Assembly: GCA_964017065.1 (NCBI GenBank)
Contig: OZ024789.1
Coordinates: 2,414,657 to 2,478,656, forward strand
Origin: Haliclona indistincta
Lineage: Eukaryota; Porifera; Demospongiae; Haplosclerida; Chalinidae
Direction: 5' to 3'
DNA length: 64,000 nt
Below, piece after piece: positions 1 through 9,450 of this stretch (positions are counted from its first letter, which is position 1; each line of letters begins with the position of its first letter). Both the position numbers and the translations under genes were made by a program. A model generated the notes under the pieces. It searched no databases and was not told the origin of the DNA. It saw only the letters and a list, made by a program, of their open reading frames with translations.

Positions 1-757
1 TGCAGCGACATATCCATTCTTGTGGGCGCATTTACCACATGTACAAGGATCAGGAAGGTCTTCAGGCTGGGGGTAACAATACCAGGAACTATTAAACTTT
101 CTTTGTGAAACCATACGACTCAGCGTTCATTTCTAAACCATCTTTAAGTGGGGCTTGTATCCATAGCTGTTGTTGATAATATGCCCTTTGAATATGCTGT
201 CTTGCATTGGCTGACGTGCAGGGAATTTCTCAAAGTCCATTTTGAGGGAATTGCTATTAAAAGCAGCAAGACGCAGGTCATCAAATGTTTCCAAGTCTTT
301 TGTTGGCTTGACACACCTTACTACAGCACTGGGGACAAGCTTGGAAGGTGTCTCCCTGCACTCTGTGCTCTGACTGGATGTGATACAACTAGCAAGATTT
401 CTACAAAGCATGCAGCAATGAAAGCTATCCACAACAATTTAACACTGATACAGAACTTTAAGTCTTTAACAACCCACAGTTGACAGAGAGCATGATACAG
501 ATGGCAGAAATTATCTAGTATAAGGTGTTTCAAGCCAACAAAAGACTTGGAAACATTTGATGACCTGCGTCTTGCTGCTTTTAATAGCAATTCCCTCAAA
601 ATGGACGTTGAGAAAATTCCCTGCACGTCAGCCAATGCAAGAAAGCATATTCAAAGGGCATATTATCAACAACAGCTATGGATACAAGCCCCACTTAAAG
701 ATGGTTTAGAAATGAACGCTGAGTTGTATGGTTTCACAAAGAAAATTTAATGGTTCC
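1..757. pseudogene. broken, inverted copy of a transposon-associated LTGCDTTS-type gene
   Basis: The plus strand at about 300-480 reads a protein piece with the motif ALTGCDTTSK, and after a stop about 545-750 reads TFDDLRLAAFN, a tail with HIQRAYYQQQ and LWIQAP. The motif LTGCDTTS followed by such a tail is a recurring uncharacterised protein type in cnidarian and sponge genomes, usually repetitive; I know this as a family pattern only. The minus strand from 312 down to 1 reads the same tail again and continues into a Cys-rich end (CTCGKCAH). So the C-terminal part is present twice in opposite orientation around one central piece. Stops interrupt the plus copy. No intact gene is left. Confidence 0.6.
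91..757. repeat. inverted repeat arms of about 220 bp (91-312 and 531-757)
   Basis: The stretch around 124-305 is the reverse complement of about 538-725, with the match extending outwards to about 91 and 757. The spacer of about 220 bp holds the LTGCDTTS motif. The arms differ by scattered substitutions, so the inversion is not new. Confidence 0.75.
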
Positions 758-929
758 TGGTACATGTATATAGTTACCTCCAAGTGACACTGCCAATAAA
801 AAGGCCGTGGTCATTTTCGGGTATTTCGCAGCGGATAGACAATTTGGCACATATCACATCTTATTCCTTGGGGTCAAATTACCCTAAAACAGTTGAGTTA
901 TCCTGTCCTAAATTAAATGCATACAAATC

Positions 930-1540
930 TTAGTCAGGGCCTAGACTATTAGTCCATACCTGTGTTGGTGGTGTATGCTGTGTCAGTAGTGACGTGGTGT
1001 TACCAGCTGCTCTCAGTACAGCCGCTAGTCCTGCTGCCGTCAGTAGCACACGCCCACACTGTACACTACACCCTCCTAGTGATGAGACTCCCGGCTTCGA
1101 GACAAGTACAGGTAGAACCGTGATATCATTATGACTTGTACCATTATTGCTAGTTCCATATGCTGTTCTCGACCTGCGGACTTCTGAAAATACTTTATCA
1201 GTCACGACTGGTCGGTTGAATGTTATCCACAGCTGGTTGCGGCTTGATAGTGAGACTCTTACAAACGCACTCTCCCACTCCTCTCTTGATCGTCTCTGAG
1301 CTTCTAGATACTCTTCGGTATAATTCTCAGGAACATGCTACATGAAAACATGCTGCTAAATAACTAGCCCCTCCCACTTTTAATTCTACTGACCTCTAGG
1401 TTTCTGTGATACTGTATCAGCACGTCTCCCATAGCACGCGATGACCTGGCAGTTCTTACTGCAGGGTATCTTTGGCTGTTCTGCTGAAATTGAGCGCTGA
1501 ACGACACCACAAAATCAAACACGCTATCTTTTGCCGCCAT
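930..1540 (-). CDS. unrecognised two-exon gene
   Basis: Exon 1 is 1394-1540 on the minus strand (49 codons, beginning MAAKDSVFDF), with a donor GTCAGT. Exon 2 starts at 1337 behind a TTTTCATGTAG acceptor, in phase 0 (HVPENYTEEYLEAQRR). It either splices at 960 (GTATGG) or reads on to a stop at 930. The first 85 residues are charged and look helical (EYLEAQRRSREEWES); the later part is rich in Ser, Thr, Gly and Ala. I do not recognise a domain. The start codon lies 45 bp from the start of the divergent gene, so the two may share a promoter. Further exons to the left are possible but not seen. Confidence 0.5.
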
Positions 1541-1584
1541 GCCACTGCAGTAACCAAAAGTGCGCGCATGCGTGTGAGAATTAA
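1541..1584. promoter_or_regulatory. very short head-to-head interval between two start codons
   Basis: Only 44 bp separate the minus-strand ATG at 1540 from the first plus-strand ATG at 1585. A downstream plus-strand ATG at 1687 would give a cleaner signal peptide and a spacing of about 146 bp. No TATA box is visible; the interval contains CGCGCATGCG. A shared bidirectional promoter is inferred from the spacing alone. Confidence 0.35.
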
Positions 1585-3392
1585 ATGTGCATTACCACTG
1601 CATGCACTATACTGATACTAGCTTCTAACTTGAATGTGACTAAATGGTTCTCGCCTCTATCAAACAGCTCTGGAAATAGGTTGGAAATGATTATCATTAT
1701 CATGCCTGCAATTTTTCTTTCCTATAGCACTGCCATGACGACGATGTCAGTGTCACTAACGTCAACGACTTCTACTGTTTTAACGTTGATATCAATGATC
1801 ACCTTTTTAACAACAACTACAGCAACAGTATCAGTATCAGCAACAGTGCCAACAATTACACCCTCGCCATTTTCGTGTTTGCGAATCAAGGAAAGCGACG
1901 ACGACAACATAGAGCCATGTTTAAACACTGTCTTCACTCTCCTGCTGGTGGTACTGTTTGTTCTTTTGATCACTATCATCATAGTCTTCTGCATCTGGAA
2001 ACGACTGAGATCAAGAAAACGAAGGTAAACACTATTATAATGCAGATCTAGTAGAGTTATGCTACAGGCATGCAACCAGTTATACTGATGTATACTGTAA
2101 ACTGCATAGCTATGTGTGGATAATTGAATTATGACTCTGTGTGTGTAGTTTCATGTTTAGTGAAGGAGAAGCTACTGATGATGGTAAACCATTAGCAGAG
2201 CACCCGGCACAACCACCAGAGATGAGAGATTTCATGAGAAGCAATACGGATAACAATGCAGCTTCCAATCCATCCAATTCAGGTAGCAAGCACCAAGTAT
2301 TAAGCTTGCATGCATTTGTATACATTAGAAGCAGATATGTGTACACAATCCTGGCGTGTGTTATTGATGTGTGTTCAAATGGTTACTTAGTACTGTTATT
2401 GCACAGAACAAAGTGCTACATTGAGACTTGTGGAAACAGTTTCTTTTGATTTTGGATAAACTTGCACATCAGTATACGATAACAATCCAGTGATACAGAT
2501 ACAGACTATTGTGACAACAAAAGAACAGCATTGAGCTTTATTTGTATGATTTAAGATATTATCAATCTGAGTTTACAACTACAACTCAGTCATGTGCACC
2601 GCGGTTTAGAGTTTATCGTGTTTTTTTATTAATTTCTATTCCTCAGGGGCTTACTCAAGTGTGCATATGAGCACCGTATATGATGAAATAAGAGTCGACA
2701 ATGTTTTATCAGCTCCGCCTCCTCCTCCACCCCCTCCACCAGTAAAAGCGGATATCACGAGAAGCGATGCTCACGGTTATTCCATAGTGAAAAAAACCAA
2801 CAAAGGATCCTTCACTCAATCCTGTTCGGCTGCACAGACCAAAAATATGATCGTAAATGAGACCACAGACAGCAGTGAAATGCACCTTATGAACCCACCT
2901 ACTATGTCGCTGAACCAACCATCTCCAAGACACAACCCTGTTGCACAAATCGATGATTTAGATTCAGCGTTACCAGTGTACATGAACGCTACTAGACAGC
3001 CTACACTAGACTCCTCTGAACGACCGTCAGCTAAAAAGAGCAGCAGTCAAGAATTTGGCGTTGTGAGTTCTAATGATGATCGATTTTTCTCAATGAGCCA
3101 AGGAGAGGAAAACGGTTACACCATGCCCACAACTCACAGGGCACTAGTTGATAACACACAGAAACTTCTCCCTGCTCCATATGAAGAGTTTAGCGTCACT
3201 CCTAACCATGACAAAACGGCTGGTGACAAATCATCCCATCTACCTCTTGAAGAGTCTCTCTACAGTAATATTAATGATTCTGGACAGTCTCAGACAAGTC
3301 ATTCAAGAGCTCGATCAGAGAGAATCAAGAGAGGAAATGGTCGAAAGGGTAGTCGCCTCAGGCATGTCCCAACTGATGATTCTGCCTTATAA
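1585..3392 (+). CDS. single-pass membrane protein with tyrosine-motif and polyproline tail (adaptor-like A)
   Basis: Exons 1585-2024, 2149-2282 and 2647-3392 join in frame to 439 residues. The N-terminus has a hydrophobic start; a second Met at codon 35 precedes a good signal-like stretch (MIIIIMPAIFL). A Ser/Thr-rich, mucin-like stalk follows, then one membrane span near residues 113-136 (LLLVVLFVLLITIIIVFCIW) and a basic stop-transfer KRLRSRKR. The tail carries a run of nine prolines (possible SH3 ligand) and several tyrosine sites: TVYDEI, HGYSIV, PVYMNA, GYTMPT, PYEEF and SLYSNI. SLYSNI fits the ITIM consensus. The protein could recruit SH2 and SH3 proteins at the plasma membrane; this is inference, with no named orthologue. 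The next gene has the same plan. Which start is used is uncertain. Confidence 0.7.
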
Positions 3393-3898
3393 AGTCTATA
3401 AGTTAAAAGTATTCACAGACTCCACATTAATAACAAGTTATAAAGTTTTTCTTAATTCAGTTTGACGTAGTGCCTTTGGTCTTCCCACACACATATCAAG
3501 ATGCTATATTTAGTCTAACCCTTCAAGTTATTTTTGGAACGCATTGCACTGTTTTTGTACAACATTGAACTAAACACTAAACTGTTTCTGTTTCGATACT
3601 CTCTACAGCCATGCAAACATGTCATATACTAGTTATGCTGTGTTGTACAAATTTGTAAAAACTGATTTCAAAACACTGTTGAATACGACCATACTATGAT
3701 CAGGTCTCAATAGGATACCTAATGGGACGCTATTGTGCAACTGTTATCGTAATTGACACACGTGAGAGTTTATATATTATGGTCAAGCAATACGTATAGG
3801 AATCAGAAAGCATTGCTTGCATGAGTATAGCAATATTTGATACACAGCTATAGTAGACTAGACTGCAGTCAGCTAGCTGTATTGTTCAACTTGAGATC
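3393..3898. other. intergenic stretch between the two adaptor-like genes
   Basis: AT-rich sequence with no convincing reading frame. It must hold the 3' end of gene A and the promoter of gene B. A TATA-like TTTATATATTAT lies near 3769-3780, about 120 bp upstream of the gene B start codon. Confidence 0.4.
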
Positions 3899-5559
3899 AT
3901 GACCATGGACATGGAGGACTGGATGAATTGTAGCTGTAATAGATGCACTACTGTATCTGAAAGTGGAGAGACAGCTGCTTCAGTGATGTGTGGATTGCTC
4001 TCAATAGTAGTGCTGGTACAATTCGTGATCACTGTTCTACTCTGGCTGAAAATCAAAGGAATTATTAAATAGTAAGAGCATGCTCTGTTCTTCAGTATAA
4101 GTGTATGACTGCTCTGTTTCTTTAGTGATAAGAATCCAATTCAAATGACAAAAAGTGCAGTCAACAGTGTTCGAACAAGGATTGGAAAACTTCTACTAGG
4201 TATTATTATACTACATACTAAGAACGATAGATCATACATTATAAAGACACAAAATCACATACTCTTCATTTTTATTACATGTACATTCCGCATTTTTTCT
4301 CAGGAGGGAATAATCCCAGATCCCAAACTATAGACATGGAACTGGGTAATAACATCTACAACACCACCAATCATATGAGAAGACAAGTTACAACCCCAGC
4401 AAGCTGTGCTCAACTGAATGATGATGGGCCTTTCATGGAATTGACCAGGGCTGATCCGAGATCCAAGGGAAGCAGATCGAGTGAAAGAAGCAGAGCAAGC
4501 CAGAGGAGTAAGGGGCATAGGGTGAGTCAGAGAAGCAAAGGTAGTCAAAGAAAGCCGAAGATTAAGCAGCCAAGTGAGCAGCAAGTTCAAGCCCCTCCCC
4601 CAGCTCCTCCCTTACCCGAGAGTGATGTGGTGTTTGCCTCCTACTCGATAGCTGGTCCCACTGGTGTCATACATTCTGACATATCACTACCAACTCCGGC
4701 AACGGTACCAGCCAGAGACCAAGACGAGATGCAGAATGCGTACGAGGATCCCATGCAACCAGAACAAAACGGCAACAATGTGATATTCACAGGATATGCA
4801 CTAGCTAGGAGAGCATCAGAGAGTGGTCACAATTACCAGTATTTAGAAACACCTGCAGCTACACCGGATATACTGCGCACTCACCAAGGCCTTGGTCACA
4901 CAAGACCAGTTTCGACCATTCAACAGCAACCAAATGTCAATGGAAAGATACCTCCTGTGGTACCAAGGAGACGGGAACAAAACCGACCAACAGAAGAACA
5001 GCCTAAACCATCGACTGGGGGCATTAGGAAGTCAGGAAGCAGTCCAGATTTCCAGCTGCACTCAACAGTGCCTGCAATAACTCTTCAAGCAGCCCCTGCT
5101 AAGAAATCCAACACCACTAAAAACAGCAATCAAACAGTCGCAGAACCACTATCACTGCTCAAAAGGTCACCGATAGAACCCCTCCTCTCACCTCAGAGAA
5201 AGACAAAACCAGCTGTCCCCCTACCACAAAAATCAAGCACACCAGCGAGAAGCACACCTACTGAACCCAGCAAATCTCATCAGAGTCGGGACCCAGCAAC
5301 ACCACCCACTGTCCTAGTATTGCACAATCCTACGTACTTTGATGTAGTCCCGGGAAGCACTAACGGTAAACCACCCGGTTACACTGGAAAATCCAAACCA
5401 CCAGCTCCCCCTCCACCGAAACCCGGCACAGCTGAGAGATATGAAAAGGAACTTCCGCCACTACCAAAACCAGTGAATGATCGCTATAAAATGCTCCCAC
5501 CTCTCCCAAAGACAGGCACACTCAAAAACCATGTCAGACCTCCTGGAGCAGCGCCATAG
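3899..5559 (+). CDS. single-pass membrane protein with proline-rich tyrosine-motif tail (adaptor-like B)
   Basis: Exons 3899-4071, 4126-4199 and 4304-5559 give 500 residues. The short Cys-containing ectodomain (MNCSCNRC) lacks an obvious signal peptide. One membrane span lies around residues 30-53 (SIVVLVQFVITVLLWL), followed by a basic juxtamembrane part. The tail has Ser/Arg repeats (SKGSRSSERSRASQRS), at least five proline clusters of SH3-ligand type (PPPAPPLP, PVVPRR, PAPPPPKPG, LPPLPKP), tyrosine sites (ASYSIAG, TGYALAR, NYQYLE) and NPTYFDVV, which contains an NPxY motif that PTB domains can bind. The layout (short ectodomain, span, long disordered docking tail, three exons with the tail in the last) matches the upstream gene, suggesting an old tandem duplication. 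No named orthologue is recognised. Confidence 0.75.
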
Positions 5560-5731
5560 GAGGCAGCACATGTCTAACACGTGGCAGCGAGCCTCACATC
5601 CCTAGCTGATAATAATACTTTAAGTATTGAGTGATATGCATAGCCAGTATGCTTGACAAAGGAACATAATGTGTCATGTTTAGTTGGGTGCATTATAAAT
5701 ACAAAACTGAAAGTAAACAAGTCTTGTCAGA

Positions 5732-5980
5732 TCAGTTCTGTTTATTAAACTTTTTGATTGAGATAACAGTGGACTTGTTCTCTTCGGTTTGGGATTTGGG
5801 TACCATTGGTATGGACTATATAGTAGGTAGAGGGTTAAAGTGAAAATTATGTGTGGTGGTTGTTTTACGTACCAGATCAGGTTTGTAGAAGTTGTGCACT
5901 GCTGAAGCTCCGAGAAACATTGAACCTGATGCTAACAAGAAGAATGAGATGTATCGAGGCCAGCTCAGTCCAGCAGGCAT
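5732..5980 (-). CDS. UQCC6: ubiquinol-cytochrome c reductase assembly factor 6 (Brawnin)
   Basis: Two exons, 5873-5980 (36 codons) and 5732-5815 (27 codons plus stop), joined in phase 0 by donor GTACGT and acceptor CTATATAG, give 63 residues; the human protein has 71. It begins MPAGLSWPRY, has one hydrophobic segment (ISFFLLASGSMFLGASAV), then HNFYKPDL and, across the splice, SIPMVPKSQ. The MPAG start, single span, short aromatic stretch followed by KPDL or RPDL, and a following IP-x-x-P are features of Brawnin, a small inner mitochondrial membrane protein needed for complex III assembly. The gene is convergent with the upstream membrane-protein gene (173 bp between stops). The exon was easy to miss because a gap follows at 6001. 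Confidence 0.8.
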
Positions 5981-6000
5981 GCTCTTATAATGATGACAAC

Positions 6001-6200
6001 NNNNNNNNNNNNNNNNNNNNNNNNNNNNNNNNNNNNNNNNNNNNNNNNNNNNNNNNNNNNNNNNNNNNNNNNNNNNNNNNNNNNNNNNNNNNNNNNNNNN
6101 NNNNNNNNNNNNNNNNNNNNNNNNNNNNNNNNNNNNNNNNNNNNNNNNNNNNNNNNNNNNNNNNNNNNNNNNNNNNNNNNNNNNNNNNNNNNNNNNNNNN
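6001..6200. other. assembly gap (200 N)
   Basis: A run of exactly 200 N. It removes the 5' part of the following actinoporin-like gene and the promoter region of UQCC6. The true gap length is unknown. Confidence 0.99.
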
Positions 6201-6535
6201 GTTCAGGTCCATTCGTTCTGTCTGGGACTGTCGGTGTATTTGCATACAATTCTAACGACGGAGACACATTGGCGGTGATGTGGAGCGTTCCTTTCGATTT
6301 CAATTTATATTCTAGTTGGTGGAACGTGGAGGTTTACAGTGGAACAGTGAAAGCAAATAGGGAGATGTACAATGAAATGTATAAAAATGCTGAATTCCGT
6401 GGAGACAACAATTGGTATGGGCCCAAAGAGCTTAGCCGTGGTTATACAATAACTGGGTCAATGGCGAATTCATCCGTAACATCTTTGGAGATCCGTGTAA
6501 CAAAAAGAAATAAAAACAGTTATAACAATCAATGA
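6201..6535 (+). CDS. actinoporin-like pore-forming protein, 3' part
   Basis: The open frame from the gap edge encodes the last 110 residues and stops at 6533-6535; an AATAAA overlaps the stop at 6535-6540. Seen in sequence: NSNDGDTLAVMWSVPFD, NLYSSWWNVEVY, a Met-Tyr stretch (REMYNEMYKN), FRGDNNWYGP and a final beta strand SSVTSLEIRVTK. This order (GDTLA, SVPFD-x-N-Y, WWNV, aromatic MY cluster, FRGDN) is the C-terminal half of the actinoporin and bryoporin-like family, in which the Trp/Tyr cluster binds phosphocholine head groups of membranes. The family occurs as secreted toxins in sea anemones and as homologues in other animals and mosses. Here the N-terminal helix and any signal peptide lie in the gap, so secretion and activity cannot be judged. 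The gene may be intact in the organism. Confidence 0.8.
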
Positions 6536-6647
6536 ATAAAATCATAAAGCTGACATGCATGTATACTGTTTTATTATCACATTCATTATATAATCCCTTT
6601 CAGTGGAAGATTCATTGATTTTAGTGTCTACGTATACACGACACAAA

Positions 6648-6836
6648 TTATTGCATTAACTTGTGACATTTCTTGATCTCCCGTTCTATCGCATTGTCAA
6701 TTCCCGGCCACCAGACTAGAGTACAAGCAATGCTCGTCATAATATGAGTAGATCCTGGACGAGTTTGAATCTTGTACACACCCTTTAAATCAACATCTTT
6801 AAGGTGGCGCTTCACCGGAAACAGCAACTTCAGCAA
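6648..6836 (-). pseudogene. fragment of an LTR-retroelement integrase zinc-binding region
   Basis: The minus strand reads RPGSTHIMTSIACTLVWWPG followed by IDNAIEREIKKCHK. This is the pattern between the His pair and Cys pair of the HHCC integrase domain of Ty3/gypsy and BEL-type elements (...VWWPG-x-D...C-x-x-C). The first His and the last Cys are not both present and the frame stops at once. Only a relic remains, abutting the TTAA element at 6799. Confidence 0.5.
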
Positions 6837-7450
6837 GTAAAATAATCATATTCACGGTTTATTCATAGATATCGATCGTCAACCGGCTGTGCCCAATAGT
6901 CGTAATACAAATTTTGCGGCGCGCGCTCACCATCATGGCGGCTAATGAGGACAGTTTTAGGTACACAATCCTCCGCTGTTCCTTGACGCCGGCTGCTGTT
7001 GCTAGCTGAATTGAGTCCCTTAGACTTCGGGCCATAGACATTTGTATTGATTTTAACGAAGTAAGCTATATCTTCCGTGTAATAGCTGCATATCGACACG
7101 TGAGTGGCAGAACTGGCCAGTATTCAAGAAAACAGGCTTTATTTCTGGGAAAACGATGCAAATGCATGTGAAGCACAAGAAGGCAAGTGTGTCTGTAGTA
7201 TTTATTCCCGTCTGTCTAGTGCCGCTGTCGCACATAGTGTACCTAACGCTCGCCAGCAGGCGTCGTCCGCCCCACTAATGCCGTTTATGCAACAGCACTC
7301 AAACTTGGAATAATAATAGGAGACCACTAGGTGACTGTGCAACACACACAAGAACTCCATAACTAAAAGTATTGTAGAAAAAAGAAAGTATAGCTGCATA
7401 AGTATGAATAATATTAACTACTTCCTGTTTCCGGTGAAGCGCCACCTTAA
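6799..7450. mobile_element. non-autonomous TTAA-target element (piggyBac-like MITE)
   Basis: The element begins TTAAGGTGGCGCTTCACCGG and ends with its reverse complement, a terminal inverted repeat of about 25 bp. TTAA is duplicated at 6799-6802 and 7447-7450. The flanks join into one copy of the local 41-bp repeat (AAATCAACATCTTTAA on the left, TTAAAGTCTAGATATC on the right), which shows the insertion directly. The interior of about 600 bp has no long reading frame. TTAA duplication is the hallmark of the piggyBac superfamily; the assignment is by target site only. Confidence 0.8.
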
Positions 7451-7466
7451 AGTCTAGATATCATCC

Positions 7467-7584
7467 AGATCTTTAAAATCAACATCTTTAAAATCTCGAT
7501 ATCATCTAGATCTTTTAAATCAACATCTTTAAAATCTAGATATCATCTAGATCTTTTAAATCAACATCTTTAAAATCTAGATCT
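7467..7584. repeat. 41-bp tandem repeat, about three copies
   Basis: The unit starts AGATCTTTTAAATCAACATC and recurs at 7467, 7508 and 7549. Another partial unit lies left of the TTAA element at 6783-6798. Confidence 0.8.
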
Positions 7585-8391
7585 GTCACGGTGAGCCTCG
7601 AGACATTGCAACCAACAAAATTTTATACTAATGAGTAGCCAGGTTATCAAAACATCACTGATCATGAGTTGAGCAATGCAGTGATTTTTTTAGCAAAAAA
7701 ATACTCAATAGCGCAATACTTGGCTAATTATGGTAATAATAAGTTTTGGGTTATAATTATTAAGATTAATTGAAAATAATTATTCAGTTTTTAATCTAGG
7801 AAGCCAGGCGGAAGGAGGTTGAAAGAAAAGCAAATTGTTAAGGATAGTGAGAGCTTGGAAGAACAAGAGAGACATAAAGGCGAAGTAGAGATTTGGGAGT
7901 AGAAAATTGACAAAGATGACGAAAAGTAACACCAAGAAGTTTTTTAGATTTAGTACAAACAAAGTTTATGTGATGGGACCAAGATAAATTTTGAAGATAA
8001 ACTAACACCTAAAATAGTTAATAGAAATAACATACTCGAGACCTGCTTGAGACGAACATTATTGGAGAAGAGAGGAGGGTGAGAATTTATAATAGTGCAC
8101 TGCAAGTGTATTACAGTGCAAACTGCACACTTGCCATGGCTACTACTAGTCTTGGCGAGACCACATACTTAAATTGGCTACATATGATCATAGAAGCTGC
8201 TCTGCTACAATTAATAGAGTTTATTAGAGTTATTAATTAATAGAGTTATTTAAAGTTTCTGACTTGCAATTGAATACTATGGTTGATGACAGAAACTGTT
8301 TCATAAAGATGAATCTGAATATTAATTAACTCAAGATGTGGGTCCCTGGCATAAACCAAGCCCATAAATGTTCGTAGGGTTAAATACGTAC
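7585..8391. other. AT-rich stretch without recognisable genes
   Basis: No supported coding sequence. Around 8173-8216 the sequence resembles the 5' flank of the tandem small genes at 10024-10072 (a GGCTACA...ATCATAGAA..CTGCTCTGCTACA motif), so it may be the separated original upstream region of the gene at 9002. Confidence 0.4.
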
Positions 8392-8777
8392 GGAGTTGCC
8401 GTGTGCGCTTTGTTTGTCTATAGATAGGCATCGATAATAGCAAGTTTCAGCCACGTAGTGTTCGCCATCACGGAACGACGAGCTCGCCTGTGAAGACTAA
8501 ACACGATCGAGTTTTTACAATTTTTCTTTAGTTGTGTGAAACGTACGAAGCTAAAACTGCTCATGCAAGCTCATCTTCCATTCGTGGAGGAGCCTGTGTA
8601 TCGATTTCGCCGAGCAATGCTCGTACGCGATACTGCAGCTACGTACTGCCAGACAGTACTGCAGTATGCAGTACTGCTGCAGTATCGCGTACGAGCATTG
8701 CTCGGCGAAATCGATACGCATGCAGGCTCCTCCACGAATGCCTATCTATAGACAAACAAAGCGCACACTGCAACTCC
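8392..8777. mobile_element. nested foldback element
   Basis: Outer arms: 8392-8430 and 8740-8777 are reverse complements with few mismatches (GCCTATCTATAGACAAACAA). Inner palindrome: 8579-8739 folds almost perfectly around 8658, including TATCGATTTCGCCGAGCAAT and its complement. The left spacer between the arms (8431-8578) has no partner. A related sequence occurs near 59950-60000. Superfamily unknown. Confidence 0.6.
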
Positions 8778-9001
8778 GTCTGCACAGATAGACTTGGCTT
8801 AAAAAGAAACAGCCCCTTGGAAAGTCATGAATCTCATTAAAATGGTATCCCGCCACCTTAAGTACGATTTCTGCGAATTCGCAATAGTTGTCCGTTCAGT
8901 CTGCAATCGCAAGATTTCTGTGATAAATAAATAATACCATTGCGGCGTCGGACGTTCCTTAGAAAAAGTTCCAGATCAGTAGGCTGAGTTGACCGGCCGA
9001 T

Positions 9002-9450
9002 ATGAGTGAATTCGAAGCACCAGAGATGGCGTCTGAGGTATGCCGTGACGTGTATCTCTTGCGTATGTACATGTTGCATGATCAGTACTGGTCATGATTC
9101 AATATTAATTTTTTTGTATATAGTCCGAGGGATTACAGGAAGCTAAAAAGGATACTGGTGGAAAAGAGATTTATGTTCTCACAGTTCGTTTTAAAGGTGG
9201 ATATAAGAATGGAGCCACACTTATAAATAGGCTTGAAGGCCTAGGATGGACCAAGGTTGTGGACTTGGATTCGACTTACGTTCACACAAACCCAGCTGAA
9301 ATTAGTGAACGAGAGCTTTGCAAAGTTTTAAAACAGCATGTGAAAAAACAGTATGGAGCCAATGTCAAATATGGAATCAGCAGTCATATTCCAAAAAATC
9401 AAATTGGAGGTGAATTTGAAGGCATGGACAGATTGTTCATGGAACCCTGA
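9002..9450 (+). CDS. small protein of the local tandem family (divergent member)
   Basis: Exon 1 (9002-9037) encodes MSEFEAPEMASE and splices at GTATGC into exon 2 (9124-9450), giving 120 residues. The core reads EIYVLTVRFKGGYKN, GLGWTKVVDLDSTY, then PAEISERELCKVLKQHV, ANVKYGIS and HIPKNQIGG, ending DRLFMEP. No signal peptide or membrane span. It shares LDSTY/LNSTY, ...EIS..., ANVK[YF]GIS and HIP.NQ.GG with the three tandem genes downstream, roughly half identical by eye. The order short strand, LGW, DSTY, helix, VK-strand faintly recalls small bacterial ferredoxin-like folds of the SinR/Cas2 kind; this is a guess. No eukaryotic family is recognised. Confidence 0.7.

Noticed and set aside
3148..3465. 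A 105-codon frame overlapping the last exon of adaptor-like gene A
   Set aside because: Alternative frame of a well-spliced exon; no own start context.
5965..6535. Frames of 86-181 codons spanning the 200 N
   Set aside because: The gap is unresolved sequence; only the part from 6201 has meaning, as the actinoporin-like 3' half.
6917..6960. ATGGCGGCTAATGAGGACAG as a first coding exon
   Set aside because: It looks like a Kozak start with a following GT, but it lies inside the TTAA element and no second exon was found.
7467..7584. Possible CRISPR-like repeat array
   Set aside because: Head-to-tail 41-bp repeats without unique spacers, in an animal genome; it is an ordinary minisatellite.
8532..8840. 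Two overlapping frames of 71 and 102 codons
   Set aside because: They fall inside the nested foldback element and its palindrome; no independent support.
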